Translations under genes and position numbers: made by a program
The notes under the pieces: generated by a model
The model's input: only the letters and a program-made list of their open reading frames with translations
Database searches by the model: none
What the model was told of the DNA's origin: nothing
Part shown: one piece after another, positions 33,285-44,155 of the stretch
Numbering within the stretch: the stretch's first letter is position 1
How the letters are laid out: each line of letters begins with the position of its first letter
From: Marinobacter fonticola
Lineage (GTDB): Bacteria; Pseudomonadota; Gammaproteobacteria; Pseudomonadales; Oleiphilaceae
Length of the DNA stretch: 64,000 nucleotides
Assembly (NCBI RefSeq): GCF_008122265.1
Contig: NZ_CP043042.1
Location: 868,001 to 932,000 of the forward strand
Direction of reading: 5' to 3'

Positions 33285-34553
33285 ATGCTTCATTACCTGT
33301 ATTCCTTTATTTTTCGACTCATTCTGCCGTTCGTTTTGCTGCGCCTGTGGTGGAATGGCCGCCATTCGCCGGACGTGCTGGAGCATTGGAAAGAAAGACT
33401 GGGGCTGATTCCCGAGGCCGACGAACCCGTGATTTGGGTGCATGCCGTGTCGGTGGGCGAAACGATTGCGGCCGCGCCTTTGGTCAAGGCGCTTATCGAA
33501 CGGCGCCCGGATCTAAAAGTACTGATCACGGCCATGACTGCAACGGGTCGGGCCCGTGCGCAAGCCTTGTTTGGCGATGCGGTCACCTATGCATATTCGC
33601 CCTACGACACGCCGGGGTCGGTCGCGCGCTTTCTCAAGCGGGCGCGGCCCAAAGCGCTGGTGATCATGGAAACGGAGCTTTGGCCAAACATGATCGATCG
33701 GACCGCCGCCGCCGGCACACCGATTTTTCTCATCAATGCCCGGCTTTCTGCCCGGTCGGCGCGGGGTTATCAGCGAGTGAGCCGTTTCGTTCGTTCGCTG
33801 TTGCAGAAGCTGGACTGGATCGCCGCCCAAAATGGCAACGATGCACGTCGTTTTGTGACCATCGGAGCCCCAGCGGACTCGGTAACCGTGACCGGTAGCA
33901 TCAAGTTCGATGTGGAAGTGACCGAGTCGTTACGCGCCGATGCCGGCCATCTGCGCGAGCAGCTTGGCCGAGAACGGCCCGTGTGGATTGCGGCCAGCAC
34001 CCATGAGGGCGAGGACCGCCAGATTCTCGAGGCCCATGGCGAAGTACTCAGCAAGCATCCCGATGCGCTACTTATCCTGGTGCCCCGCCATCCAGAGCGT
34101 TTCAACGATGTGGCCGCACTCGTGCAAAGCCAGGGTCTTGGCATGGCAAGACGTTCAATGGATTCTCGAGACAGCGCCAGCAGCAAAACTCAGGTATACC
34201 TCGGCGATACCATGGGGGAGTTGATGATGCTTTACGGGGTTGGGGACGTGGCGTTTATCGGTGGGTCGTTGATCGAACGCGGTGGCCATAATCCGCTGGA
34301 GCCCGCGGCATGGGGCTTGCCCGTCGTGAGCGGTCCCCATGTGTTTAACTTTGCCGATATTTATCAGCGGTTGGCACAGGGGCACGCGCTTGTCAGTGCC
34401 AGTAACGCGGAAAGTCTGGCAGATGCCGTCAGCCATTATTTCGACGATCCGGCGCGGGCGAGGACTTTGGGGCAAAACGCCTTGGCGGTGGTAGAGGCTA
34501 ACCGGGGCGCTCTGGACAAGGTGGTCGGCGGCATCCTGCAGAAGCTGGTTTGA
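33285..34553 (+). CDS. waaA: Kdo transferase (GT30)
   Basis: Adds Kdo from CMP-Kdo to lipid IVA at the inner membrane, the first step of LPS core synthesis. The 422-residue length matches E. coli WaaA (425). It has an N-terminal membrane anchor, the block WVHAVSVGETIAA with the catalytic Glu, ETELWPNMI, ASTHEGEDRQI, LVPRHPERF and GGSLIERGGHNPLEPAAW. GGAG lies 6 bases before ATG 33285. The presence of kdkA suggests the mono- or bi-functional nature should be checked; sequence alone does not decide it. Confidence 0.96.
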   Translation: MLHYLYSFIFRLILPFVLLRLWWNGRHSPDVLEHWKERLGLIPEADEPVIWVHAVSVGETIAAAPLVKALIERRPDLKVLITAMTATGRARAQALFGDAVTYAYSPYDTPGSVARFLKRARPKALVIMETELWPNMIDRTAAAGTPIFLINARLSARSARGYQRVSRFVRSLLQKLDWIAAQNGNDARRFVTIGAPADSVTVTGSIKFDVEVTESLRADAGHLREQLGRERPVWIAASTHEGEDRQILEAHGEVLSKHPDALLILVPRHPERFNDVAALVQSQGLGMARRSMDSRDSASSKTQVYLGDTMGELMMLYGVGDVAFIGGSLIERGGHNPLEPAAWGLPVVSGPHVFNFADIYQRLAQGHALVSASNAESLADAVSHYFDDPARARTLGQNALAVVEANRGALDKVVGGILQKLV

Positions 34554-34587
34554 CCCGGCTTTGGCAAGATGCCGCTTTTTCTTTCAG

Positions 34588-35973
34588 CTACGGATTCTGC
34601 TGTAGCGGGTTTTCGGTCGTGTCTTCGTTGGCGATCGCTTCGATGCCGGGCGCTGCGGCGCTTAACCAGCGGTTGAGATCCACCAGGTCCTGCGGGCTCA
34701 GTGTACCGGCAACCAGTTTCAGGTTCAGCGTGTTGACGACATAGTCGTAGCGGGCGTTGGCATAGTCGCGCAGGGCAATGTAGTAGTTGCGCTGGGCATC
34801 GAGCACTTCCACGATGTTCCGGGTGCCCACGTCGTAGCCCGCGCGGGTTGCGTCCAGGGCGCTACGACGGGAAACGATCGTCTGCCTCTGGGCGGTGACG
34901 GTCTCGATGTTGGTGTTGACCGTACGATAGAAACTACGCGCGTTGACGCTGACGTCGCGCCGGACCGTGTTCAGATTCTGATCGGCCACTTCCACCTGTG
35001 CCCGCTGTTGGCGAATCGCCGCCTGGGTACCGTGGCCCTCGTATAGCGGCACGTTCAAGGTCAGCGCTATCACGCCCTCTGTGGTCGTTCCGTTCTGGTT
35101 GGTCTGCAGCGCGGAGGTCTGGCCAACGCCGTTCAGTCGCGTGTTGCCGTAGCTTGCGCTCAGGTCCAGGGTGGGTAGGTGGCCGGACTTGGCCGCGTCG
35201 AGCAAAGAGCGGTTTGCGTCCAACTGATAGGCGGCTGACTGGATACGCCAGTTTTGCTCCAAGGCGATGTTTTCCCAGGCGGTGGGATCCATCGGCTGGG
35301 GGCGGGAAAGCGGAAAGTCCTGCTCCAGGTTCTGCAGGTCGTCCGCGTTCTCGCCGATCAAGCGGCTCAGTTGTTCACGGGCGATGTCCAGATCGCTCTC
35401 CGCGGAGATGCGCTCGCTCTTGGTGGCATCGTAACTGGCGCGCGCTTCGTAGACTTCGGTAATCGCGATCAGACCGACCTCGAAGCGCTCCTGCGCCTGG
35501 TCGTATTGGCGCTCGAAGGCTGCCTCGGCAGCGCGGACGGTGGTGAGGCTATCCTCGGCGCGCAGAACGTTGAAGTAGGCTGTGGCAATGTCGAGGATCA
35601 GCTGTTGCTGGGCCAGGCTGTATTCCGCACGGGAGCTATCGCTCCGGAACTGGCTGGCGTCGAAATTGAACCAGGCTTCGGGACGGAACAGCGGTTGGGC
35701 CAGTTCCAGTCCATAGCTGTACGTTTTGTAAGAATCTTCCCGGCGAGGGCCATCGGCATCCGTGTGGCGCGCATCGCCGAAGGCGCTGAGTTGGGGCAGA
35801 AGCTGGCTACGTACCACGTTGATATTGGCCTGCTGGGCTTCGTAGGAAGCTCGGGCTGCGGCAATGCCGGAGTCGTAGGCCAGCGCTTTTTCATAGGCCC
35901 CGATCAGGTCGATGGCCAAAGTCGGCTGGGCAACCAGTAAGCCGATCAGACCGGAAAGCACCGTTCTTTTCAT
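34588..35973 (-). CDS. tolC: TolC-family outer-membrane efflux/secretion protein
   Basis: A 461-residue trimeric outer-membrane channel for type I secretion and efflux. A signal peptide (MKRTVLSGLIGLLVAQPTLA) is followed by two duplicated coiled-coil/beta halves, and the typical NVPLYEGHGTQAAIRQ and RSALDATRAGYDVGTRN motifs occur near residues 320-400. AGGAG lies 5 bases before the ATG. It converges on waaA with 34 bases between. A divergent thiC riboswitch region lies upstream. Partners are not visible in the window. Confidence 0.92.
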   Translation of the reverse strand: MKRTVLSGLIGLLVAQPTLAIDLIGAYEKALAYDSGIAAARASYEAQQANINVVRSQLLPQLSAFGDARHTDADGPRREDSYKTYSYGLELAQPLFRPEAWFNFDASQFRSDSSRAEYSLAQQQLILDIATAYFNVLRAEDSLTTVRAAEAAFERQYDQAQERFEVGLIAITEVYEARASYDATKSERISAESDLDIAREQLSRLIGENADDLQNLEQDFPLSRPQPMDPTAWENIALEQNWRIQSAAYQLDANRSLLDAAKSGHLPTLDLSASYGNTRLNGVGQTSALQTNQNGTTTEGVIALTLNVPLYEGHGTQAAIRQQRAQVEVADQNLNTVRRDVSVNARSFYRTVNTNIETVTAQRQTIVSRRSALDATRAGYDVGTRNIVEVLDAQRNYYIALRDYANARYDYVVNTLNLKLVAGTLSPQDLVDLNRWLSAAAPGIEAIANEDTTENPLQQNP

Positions 35974-36145
35974 GGATTCTCCTGCCTGCGCATAGATATA
36001 GCCTCATCCCGAGGCACTTGGGAGCGGTGGACATTATGGACAATAATCCATTTGATCTCTACACTTGCGAAAGTCACCTATATCAAGCGTGGAACGCCGC
36101 CTATTGTTCGCGGCCCCAGACCTTGCAGGTGACGACGTATGACGC

Positions 36146-36239
36146 GTCTTGACGGGGTGCTGGCGTTAGCTGGCTGAGATTGCCCAAAGGCAAAACCCGC
36201 GAACCTGATCCGGTTAGTACCGGCGTAGGGATTTGAGAC
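36146..36239 (+). promoter_or_regulatory. TPP riboswitch (THI element) upstream of thiC
   Basis: The conserved core is clear: GGGGTGCT at 36154-36161, GGCTGAGAT at 36172-36180, and then CCTGATCCGGTTAGTACCGG with CGTAGGGA. GTCT at 36146 can pair with AGAC at 36236-36239 to close helix P1. Such elements bind thiamine pyrophosphate in the mRNA and shut down thiamine genes. It lies about 170 bases before the thiC start. Confidence 0.95.
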
Positions 36240-36278
36240 TGACCTTTCTGACCGGTTGTGGTGGTGTTCCCACCCGCC

Positions 36279-36297
36279 CTTCAGCACTCTGCTGAAG
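36279..36297 (+). promoter_or_regulatory. Hairpin between the TPP riboswitch and thiC
   Basis: CTTCAGCA and TGCTGAAG form a perfect 8-bp stem with a three-base loop. No T tract follows, so it is not a standard terminator. It may be part of the expression platform. Confidence 0.4.
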
Positions 36298-36394
36298 CCT
36301 CGTCAAACGCGCCCCCGTCCGTTATGGACTCAGTATTCGTCGATACCCTGGTGTTAGCCGAATCCATGGCTGATCCCAAGGAATCGATTCATAA

Positions 36395-38290
<1,896 letters not shown>

Positions 38291-38394
38291 CTGTAAAAAC
38301 GATTAGGCACTGGCCTGTCGTCAGGCGGGGGACTTGAAATAGGCGTCCTCCGCCTTCTATTGTTCTGCTTCACTCGATGAACGCAGGACGGCTC

Positions 38395-39024
38395 ATGTCT
38401 GAGAAATCGCCAGCCCCATTCCAGTTTTCCGAAAAGGACGTCAGGATTGAGAATCGGGAGACCCTGTTCAAGGGTTTTTTCCAGATGGATCGTCTGCGTC
38501 TGAGCCACATCCGGTTTGCCGGTGGCTATACCGAGGTTTTTGACCGTGAGCTTTTTGTCCGCGGCGACGCAACCTGTGTGTTGCCCTACGACCCGCAGCG
38601 GGATGAAGTGGTCCTGCTGGAACAGTTCCGGCCCGGCGCGCTATGGCGGGATCAGTCTCCTTGGTTATTGGAATTGGTTGCCGGTATGAACGAGCCTGGA
38701 GAAACCCCGGAGGATGTCGCGCATCGGGAGGCCGAAGAGGAGGCCGGGCTTGAGTTCAGGCAACTGGAAAAAATCTGCAGTTATCTGGTTTCACCGGGCG
38801 GCACCACGGAAATGGTGTCGCTGTATTGTGGGCATGTCAGCACCGAAGGTGCCGGCGGCCTATATGGCATAGAGGCCGAGCATGAAGATATTCGCGCGCA
38901 TGTAATGGCGGCCGACGAGGCTTTGCGTATGATAGCGGATGGACGGATCAACAACGCCGCCGCCATCATCGCCTTACAATGGCTGACCATACAGCGTTCG
39001 CGTCTGCGAGAAGAGTGGGTTTAA
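38395..39024 (+). CDS. nudF: ADP-ribose pyrophosphatase (NudF type)
   Basis: Nudix hydrolase splitting ADP-ribose into AMP and ribose 5-phosphate. The 209 residues equal the E. coli NudF length. The Nudix box is complete: GMNEPGETPEDVAHREAEEE followed by AGL, with the REUxEE core. ATG 38395 has AGGA 6 bases upstream. The stop overlaps the next ATG (TAATG at 39022-39026), so translation is coupled to the DUF1249 gene. The order nudF, yqiB, cpdA, yqiA matches E. coli. Confidence 0.94.
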   Translation: MSEKSPAPFQFSEKDVRIENRETLFKGFFQMDRLRLSHIRFAGGYTEVFDRELFVRGDATCVLPYDPQRDEVVLLEQFRPGALWRDQSPWLLELVAGMNEPGETPEDVAHREAEEEAGLEFRQLEKICSYLVSPGGTTEMVSLYCGHVSTEGAGGLYGIEAEHEDIRAHVMAADEALRMIADGRINNAAAIIALQWLTIQRSRLREEWV

Positions 39025-39515
39025 TGCAGAAGAAGTCAGAAGTCGTTCCTGTTTTGCGAAAGAAAGCCTACGTGCCTGACCTTCAGCGCTTCGGCGCCTT
39101 GTGCGAGGCGAATTATGGCCGTATTCGGCGTTTGCGCCTGTTGGCGGAGGGGCGCATGGATGTGGCCGAGTTCGAGCTGCAGGATGGCGATGCCTATTTT
39201 GGCCGGGTGCGTATCGAGCAGCTCCAGCAGTCTCGGTTTACCGAGACGCTGCTGTTGGAGCAGGTGCATAACGCGGGACGCTGGCTCAACAATCCCCATC
39301 TGACGGTGCGTGTATACCATGATGCCGGTCTGGCCGAAGTGATCAGTTGCTACCGCAATCGCCGCATCGAGGCCATCAATGACTACCCCAATCGGTTCAT
39401 GCACCATCCGGACGAGAAAACCCAGGTGAATGCTTTTCTGGCGGACTGGCTGAGCTTCTGCCTGCGCTTCGGTCACGTTCCGGCGGACCGGATTGCCTGG
39501 CCGGTCGCGGAATAG
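39024..39515 (+). CDS. DUF1249 family protein (YqiB-like)
   Basis: A 163-residue soluble protein. It starts with KKAYVPDLQRFGALCEANY and shows YRNRRIEAINDYPN and later KTQVNAFLADWLSFCL, as in YqiB. No function is known; its fixed position between nudF and cpdA in E. coli suggests a link to nucleotide signalling. The start ATG overlaps the nudF stop. No catalytic residues are evident. Confidence 0.9.
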   Translation: MQKKSEVVPVLRKKAYVPDLQRFGALCEANYGRIRRLRLLAEGRMDVAEFELQDGDAYFGRVRIEQLQQSRFTETLLLEQVHNAGRWLNNPHLTVRVYHDAGLAEVISCYRNRRIEAINDYPNRFMHHPDEKTQVNAFLADWLSFCLRFGHVPADRIAWPVAE

Positions 39516-39740
39516 CGCGATCACGCTCGAGTTGTTGGCCGCTTTCCGGCAGATGCGTCGTTGAATGTGACAGTGCTCCAGGAAAATCGGCCCGCAATTC
39601 GCTAGAATTCAACCTGTGTTAAGGGACACCAGGAGTCTGCTGCCAAACCTTGATGCCTATCGATAGTCGGGGCTTGTGCGGCGTCTCCTCGCATTCAACC
39701 GTTTTTTGGATATCACTCATCCTGGAGTCGCGGCTCGCTC

Positions 39741-40574
39741 ATGTCTTCCCGTGTTTCGCCTGAAATAAATGCCAGCCGGACGTCGACACCGACGCTCCGC
39801 ATTCTGCAGCTGACCGATCCGCACCTGATGGCGGATCCCGACGGCGAGCTGTTAGGCATGAATACCCGGGACAGCCTTGACGCGGTCATGGCTCTGGCGA
39901 GCAAGGAACCTCATGCGCCGGATCTGGTGATAGCCAGTGGCGACATTGCCCAGGACGGTTCCGAAGTCGCCTATCGCATCTTTCAGGAAAAAATGAGCCG
40001 GTATGCCTGTCCGGTCATTTGGTTTCCGGGCAATCATGACGATACCGAGGCCATGCAACGTGTGACCGCAGGAACCCGTGCGGAGCAGCGTCGTGTTCTG
40101 GATGGAGGGTGGCAGCTCATCTTTCTCAACTCGGCCGTGCCCGGTAAGGTTTATGGCGAGTTGGCTGAAACGGAGCTGGATTTCCTGCGTGAGTGTCTGG
40201 CGCAGTATCCCGACCGCCCTACGCTAATCGCTTTCCATCATCATCCTGTCGATGTGAACTGCGGCTGGATGTCTGAAATCGGACTCACCAACAGCGACGT
40301 ATTCATGGCTGCGATTGCAGGTCACGCTCAGGTTAAGGCGTTACTGTGGGGGCATATCCACCAGAGCTGGGACGAAGAGCGTGACGGTATTCGCCTGATG
40401 GCCACGCCTTCCACCTGTATCCAGTTCGCGCCGGGGTCGACCGAATTTTCGATCGACGAACAGGCGCCGGGCTATCGCTGGCTTGATCTCTATGCGGATG
40501 GAACGCTGAATTCTTATATCCGCCGGGCGGAGGATTATGCGTTTACGGTCGATATGAACAGTCAGGGCTATTAA
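39741..40574 (+). CDS. cpdA: 3',5'-cAMP phosphodiesterase
   Basis: Metallophosphoesterase that hydrolyses cAMP to AMP. The five metal-binding motifs are all visible: LTDPHL, ASGDIAQDG, WFPGNHDD, FHHHPVD and LLWGHIHQ. The 277-residue length matches E. coli CpdA (275). ATG 39741 begins the family region; GGAG lies about 13 bases upstream. It is separated from yqiB by a 226-base gap with no evident gene, and followed by yqiA after five bases. Confidence 0.95.
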   Translation: MSSRVSPEINASRTSTPTLRILQLTDPHLMADPDGELLGMNTRDSLDAVMALASKEPHAPDLVIASGDIAQDGSEVAYRIFQEKMSRYACPVIWFPGNHDDTEAMQRVTAGTRAEQRRVLDGGWQLIFLNSAVPGKVYGELAETELDFLRECLAQYPDRPTLIAFHHHPVDVNCGWMSEIGLTNSDVFMAAIAGHAQVKALLWGHIHQSWDEERDGIRLMATPSTCIQFAPGSTEFSIDEQAPGYRWLDLYADGTLNSYIRRAEDYAFTVDMNSQGY

Positions 40575-40579
40575 CCGGC

Positions 40580-41197
40580 ATGGCGATTGAAACACCGTTC
40601 CAACGTCGGCCGCGTCTGATCTATCTGCACGGTTTCAAGAGCTCGCCGCAATCTCAGAAAGTGACGGAGCTACGCGAGTGGCTGGCGGCACACGAACTAC
40701 CCATCGAATTGGTGGCGCCGGCGGTGGGCTTCTCGCCAAACGAGGCCATCGCACGGATCGAGCGCGACATCGCCGCCTCGGCAGACCGCCCGTGCGCCTT
40801 GATGGGCAGCTCCCTGGGGGGCTATTACGCCACCGTGCTCGGCGCCCGCCACAATCTGCGCAGCGTGCTGATCAACCCCGCTGTGGCCCCGTATCGGTTG
40901 TTGCGCACATACATCGGCGTACAGGAGAATCTGTACACGGGCGAGCGCTTCGAGGTGGAAGAAGCGCACATGGACGAGCTGGAAGCCATGGATCCCGGTC
41001 AGTTGACCCAACCCAGGCAGTTCCTCGTTCTTCTGCAGTCCGGCGACGAAACGCTGGACTACCGTGAGGCTGTCATGCGCTATCCGCAGTCTCCGCAGTG
41101 GATCCAACCCGGTGGCGACCATCGCTTCCAGAATTTCACGCGCACCTTGCCCGCTGCGCTGGCGTTCCTGGGGTTGTTGCCGGGGCACACTTTCTAA
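40580..41197 (+). CDS. yqiA: YqiA/YcfP-family alpha/beta-hydrolase (esterase)
   Basis: A 205-residue small serine esterase. The opening YLHGFKSSPQS and the nucleophile motif GSSLGGYYA are those of the YqiA family, with Asp in GDETLDYREA and His in GGDHRFQNF. E. coli YqiA cleaves short acyl esters; the physiological substrate is unknown. It follows cpdA closely on the same strand, so the two are probably co-transcribed. Confidence 0.92.
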   Translation: MAIETPFQRRPRLIYLHGFKSSPQSQKVTELREWLAAHELPIELVAPAVGFSPNEAIARIERDIAASADRPCALMGSSLGGYYATVLGARHNLRSVLINPAVAPYRLLRTYIGVQENLYTGERFEVEEAHMDELEAMDPGQLTQPRQFLVLLQSGDETLDYREAVMRYPQSPQWIQPGGDHRFQNFTRTLPAALAFLGLLPGHTF

Positions 41198-41267
41198 GCC
41201 CGGCTATTCAGTGGATGCCTTCAAGTGCGCTAAACTGGCGTGAAATTTCGATAAGGAAATGCAAACC

Positions 41268-41660
41268 ATGAGTCAAGTTCCCGCGGATCTCAAATACATC
41301 GAGACCCACCAATGGGTGCGGGTTGCAGCGGACGGCACGGCAACAGTCGGCGTTACCGACTTTGCCCAGGATCAGTTGGGCGACGTCGTATTCGTCCAGT
41401 TGCCGGAAGTGGGCGCTACCGTCACGGGCGGTGAAGAGGCCGGCGTAGCGGAATCCGTCAAATCCGCGTCCGACGTCTTCAGCCCGGTAACCGGTGAGGT
41501 GGTCGAAATTAACGAGAGTCTCGAGGAAGAGCCGGAAAAGCTCAATGACGATCCTTATGGCGAAGGTTGGTTGTTCCGGGTCAAGCTGGCGGACGAAGGC
41601 GAGCTCGACGGTTTAATGGAAGCGGATGCCTACGCCGAGCTCATCGCCGACATTGACTGA
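41268..41660 (+). CDS. gcvH: Glycine cleavage system H protein
   Basis: A 130-residue lipoyl carrier that passes aminomethyl groups between the P and T proteins. The lipoylation site is the Lys in ESVKSASDVFSP, followed by GEVVEINESL. ATG 41268 is chosen over ATG 41259, because AAGGAA then lies 9 bases upstream. gcvP and gcvT are not next to it in this window. Length equals E. coli GcvH (129). Confidence 0.94.
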   Translation: MSQVPADLKYIETHQWVRVAADGTATVGVTDFAQDQLGDVVFVQLPEVGATVTGGEEAGVAESVKSASDVFSPVTGEVVEINESLEEEPEKLNDDPYGEGWLFRVKLADEGELDGLMEADAYAELIADID

Positions 41661-41785
41661 TCGCTTCTGCTAAGGAACCTACGCGGGGTAGCGGTTAGCC
41701 GCCCCGCACGCCATCGCGCTGTCTTCGTCGACGCAGCCTCCGTATAATCCCGCAGTCCTCCATATCCCTTTTTTCTGGAATCGCT

Positions 41786-42979
41786 ATGTTTCCCCAGCTC
41801 TACCTGCGTAAAGGCGCCGAGCGTCGTATTCGCGCCGGCCATTTGTGGATCTACAGTAACGAGGTGGATACCCGCCGCTCGCCGCTGAACACCTTCGAAC
41901 CCGGGGCGCAGGTCTGTGTGGTCGCCGCCAACGCCAAGCCGCTGGGCACGGCCTTTATCAATCCCCATACCCTGATTTGTGGTCGGCTGATCAGCCGCAA
42001 CCCAGAGCAGGGCATGACGCCCCAGCGTCTGACGGAGCGCCTGGAATCGGCGTTGGCCTTGCGTGAAAGACTATTTGATCGGCCCTTTTACCGCTGGGTG
42101 TTCGGCGACGCCGACGGTCTTTCCGGCCTGGTAATCGACCGCTTCGATGACGTGGTCGTCGTCCAGATATCCACCGCCGGCATGGAAACCTTGAGAGAGT
42201 CGCTGGTGCGTGCTGTGCAAAAGCTGGTGCATCCTCGCAGCATTGTCTTCAAGAACGACGGCAAGATGCGTGAGGTGGAAGGTCTCGATAGTTATGTTGC
42301 GGCCGCGCACGGTGACATTCCCGAGGTCCTGCAGGTGGAGGAAAACGGGGTTCGCTTCGAGGCGCCATTGGCGGACGGCCAGAAAACCGGCTGGTTCTAC
42401 GACCACCGGATGAACCGGCGCCGCTTGCAAGCGTACGCTCCGGGCAAGCGGGTGCTGGATGTGTTCAGTTACATCGGCGGATGGGGGGTGCAGGCTGCAG
42501 CCGCCGGGGCTTCGAAGGTCACGTGTCTCGACAGCTCACGCCCGGCACTGGACGCGGTTGAACGCAATGCGACGCTGAACGGACTGGCGAACGTCGACAC
42601 ACTGGAAGGCGATGCCTTTGCGGCGTTGAAGGACTTGTGCGACCAAAAGGAAAAATTCGATATTGTGGTATTGGACCCGCCGGCTCTGATTCCCCGGCGC
42701 CGGGACCAGAAAGCCGGCGAGCAGGCATATGCCCGGCTGAACCAGTTGGGTTTGAGGCTGCTCGAGCGTGACGGCTTATTGGTGTCTGCGTCCTGTTCCA
42801 TGCATCTGTCGACCGAGCGGCTGGTCGACATTATTCGCGGCAGTGGCCGTCGCATCGACCGTTTCGTCCAGTTACTGGAGCAGGGCCACCAGGCGCCGGA
42901 TCACCCGGTCATTCCCGGCATCCCGGAGACTGACTATATCAAGAGCTGCTTCGTTCGCTCGCTCACTGGATTTTTCTAG
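41786..42979 (+). CDS. rlmI: 23S rRNA (cytosine-C5)-methyltransferase RlmI
   Basis: Methylates C1962 of 23S rRNA. The 397-residue protein has an N-terminal PUA domain (YLRKGAERRIRAGHLWIYSNE), a central region with FGDADGLSGLVIDRF, and a C-terminal SAM methyltransferase domain with VLDVFSYIGGWGV, VVLDPPALIP and the SASCSMH loop containing the catalytic cysteine. GGAA lies 6 bases before the ATG. Length agrees with E. coli RlmI (396). Convergent with the imelysin gene. Confidence 0.92.
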   Translation: MFPQLYLRKGAERRIRAGHLWIYSNEVDTRRSPLNTFEPGAQVCVVAANAKPLGTAFINPHTLICGRLISRNPEQGMTPQRLTERLESALALRERLFDRPFYRWVFGDADGLSGLVIDRFDDVVVVQISTAGMETLRESLVRAVQKLVHPRSIVFKNDGKMREVEGLDSYVAAAHGDIPEVLQVEENGVRFEAPLADGQKTGWFYDHRMNRRRLQAYAPGKRVLDVFSYIGGWGVQAAAAGASKVTCLDSSRPALDAVERNATLNGLANVDTLEGDAFAALKDLCDQKEKFDIVVLDPPALIPRRRDQKAGEQAYARLNQLGLRLLERDGLLVSASCSMHLSTERLVDIIRGSGRRIDRFVQLLEQGHQAPDHPVIPGIPETDYIKSCFVRSLTGFF

Positions 42980-42985
42980 TGTCCC

Positions 42986-43022
42986 TTAGCAAAAGTTCGT
43001 CTGGTTAATTCGCTGCCCTCTG
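42986..43022. repeat. Possible degenerate end of the inverted-dimer element
   Basis: TGGTTAATTCGCTG here equals 14 bases of the terminal arm of the element at 51716-51979, and TTAG lies near the start as in that arm. The rest does not match. It may be a solo decayed end or chance. Confidence 0.25.
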
Positions 43023-43030
43023 GCTTTTCC

Positions 43031-44149
43031 TCAATATTGCGCTGCCTGACCTTCGAACGCGAGTTCGGTCAGGCCCTCGCTGAATTGCGTTAGCGCCACT
43101 CGGGCTTCAGCCAGCGCCGCTGTGTCGATGGGTTTCTGTTGCGGATCGATGGCGTCTAGTTTGGTGGCCAGCGTAGCCAATGCTTCCGAGGCTTTTTCAC
43201 GGGCCTCTTCCTTCTCGGCCAGCAGGATCGGTATCCATGTGGCTTTCAGGGCGTTCACCACGGCGCTGTATTCAGAAAAGTCGGTGCGCGCCTGGGGACT
43301 ATGGCCCACTGGCATGCCGTTTCGATCCTCGCCTTCGGGATTCTTTGCCCAGGCAGCCAGCGCTGTACCGACGGTATTGGCCAGGGTTCTTTCCAGGCGT
43401 ACGGCCGCTTTGGGCGGGGCCTGATGCAGGCGAGCGAGCCCGGCTATCAAGTGGGCTTGGTTCTGTGGCTGGCAAAGAGGCTGGATATCCCGCTGGAGTG
43501 CGGTGGCGATCAATCTCAGCAAGTCCTGGCGTCGTTCGGGGGCATTGATCTTTCCGGTCTCGGGTGTCGCGCCCGGCGTCCGGAAATTAGCGAGGGTCGC
43601 TTCGATGGGGCGGTGGCCCTTGGGCCAGAGCAGCGACTCCAGTGGATGAAAGCCGAGTGTCAGGTAGAAGAAATCGGTGGACTGGTGCTCCTTGCGCAGA
43701 AAGTCCGGCGTCAGCGGCACTTCTGAAAAGGTCAGCCCGCTGCGTGGGTAGTGGGGCACTTGGTCCAGGTAACCGGGCAGCATCGGATGGGCGTCGACCG
43801 GGTCTCGATCGTTGAACTGGTGAGGTAAGGATAGATCCGCAATGCGATAGAGCGTGGCCAATTGCTGATAGGTTTGGTGAGCGCCGCGCCAGGTTTCCCG
43901 CGCTGACGTTAGGGTCTGGGCGCTGGGGGCATCGAGGAATTGATTGATTCTATCGTGCAGGGTGCTGACGCTTTCGCAAACAGCCTGGGTCTGTTCGGTG
44001 ACCGCCGTTTTCAATGCCGGCGGAATCGTTGCGGGTTCGGCTTCGCTGACGACGGGAGCTTCTCCCGGAGGCGGCGGCTCGGAGCAACCGGCCAGCAACA
44101 AGGCGATGCCCAGTCCATAGACAATCGATGCGCGTGCTTTCCCTGCCAT
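43031..44149 (-). CDS. Imelysin (peptidase M75) family lipoprotein
   Basis: A 372-residue lipoprotein with the lipobox LLLAGC (Cys22) and so probably anchored in the periplasm or outer membrane. The M75 motif GxHxxE is present as GFHPLESLLW. Family members are linked to iron uptake and insulin cleavage; the real substrate is unclear. It follows the HAD phosphatase gene by 6 bases on the same strand, so they probably share a transcript. A run of EKEEAREKASEAL near the C-terminus is highly charged. Confidence 0.85.
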   Translation of the reverse strand: MAGKARASIVYGLGIALLLAGCSEPPPPGEAPVVSEAEPATIPPALKTAVTEQTQAVCESVSTLHDRINQFLDAPSAQTLTSARETWRGAHQTYQQLATLYRIADLSLPHQFNDRDPVDAHPMLPGYLDQVPHYPRSGLTFSEVPLTPDFLRKEHQSTDFFYLTLGFHPLESLLWPKGHRPIEATLANFRTPGATPETGKINAPERRQDLLRLIATALQRDIQPLCQPQNQAHLIAGLARLHQAPPKAAVRLERTLANTVGTALAAWAKNPEGEDRNGMPVGHSPQARTDFSEYSAVVNALKATWIPILLAEKEEAREKASEALATLATKLDAIDPQQKPIDTAALAEARVALTQFSEGLTELAFEGQAAQY

Positions 44150-44155
44150 GAGCGC

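Noticed and set aside
41683..41707. GCGGGG/CCCCGC inverted repeat after gcvH, considered as a terminator
   Set aside because: The stem is only six pairs and no T tract follows.
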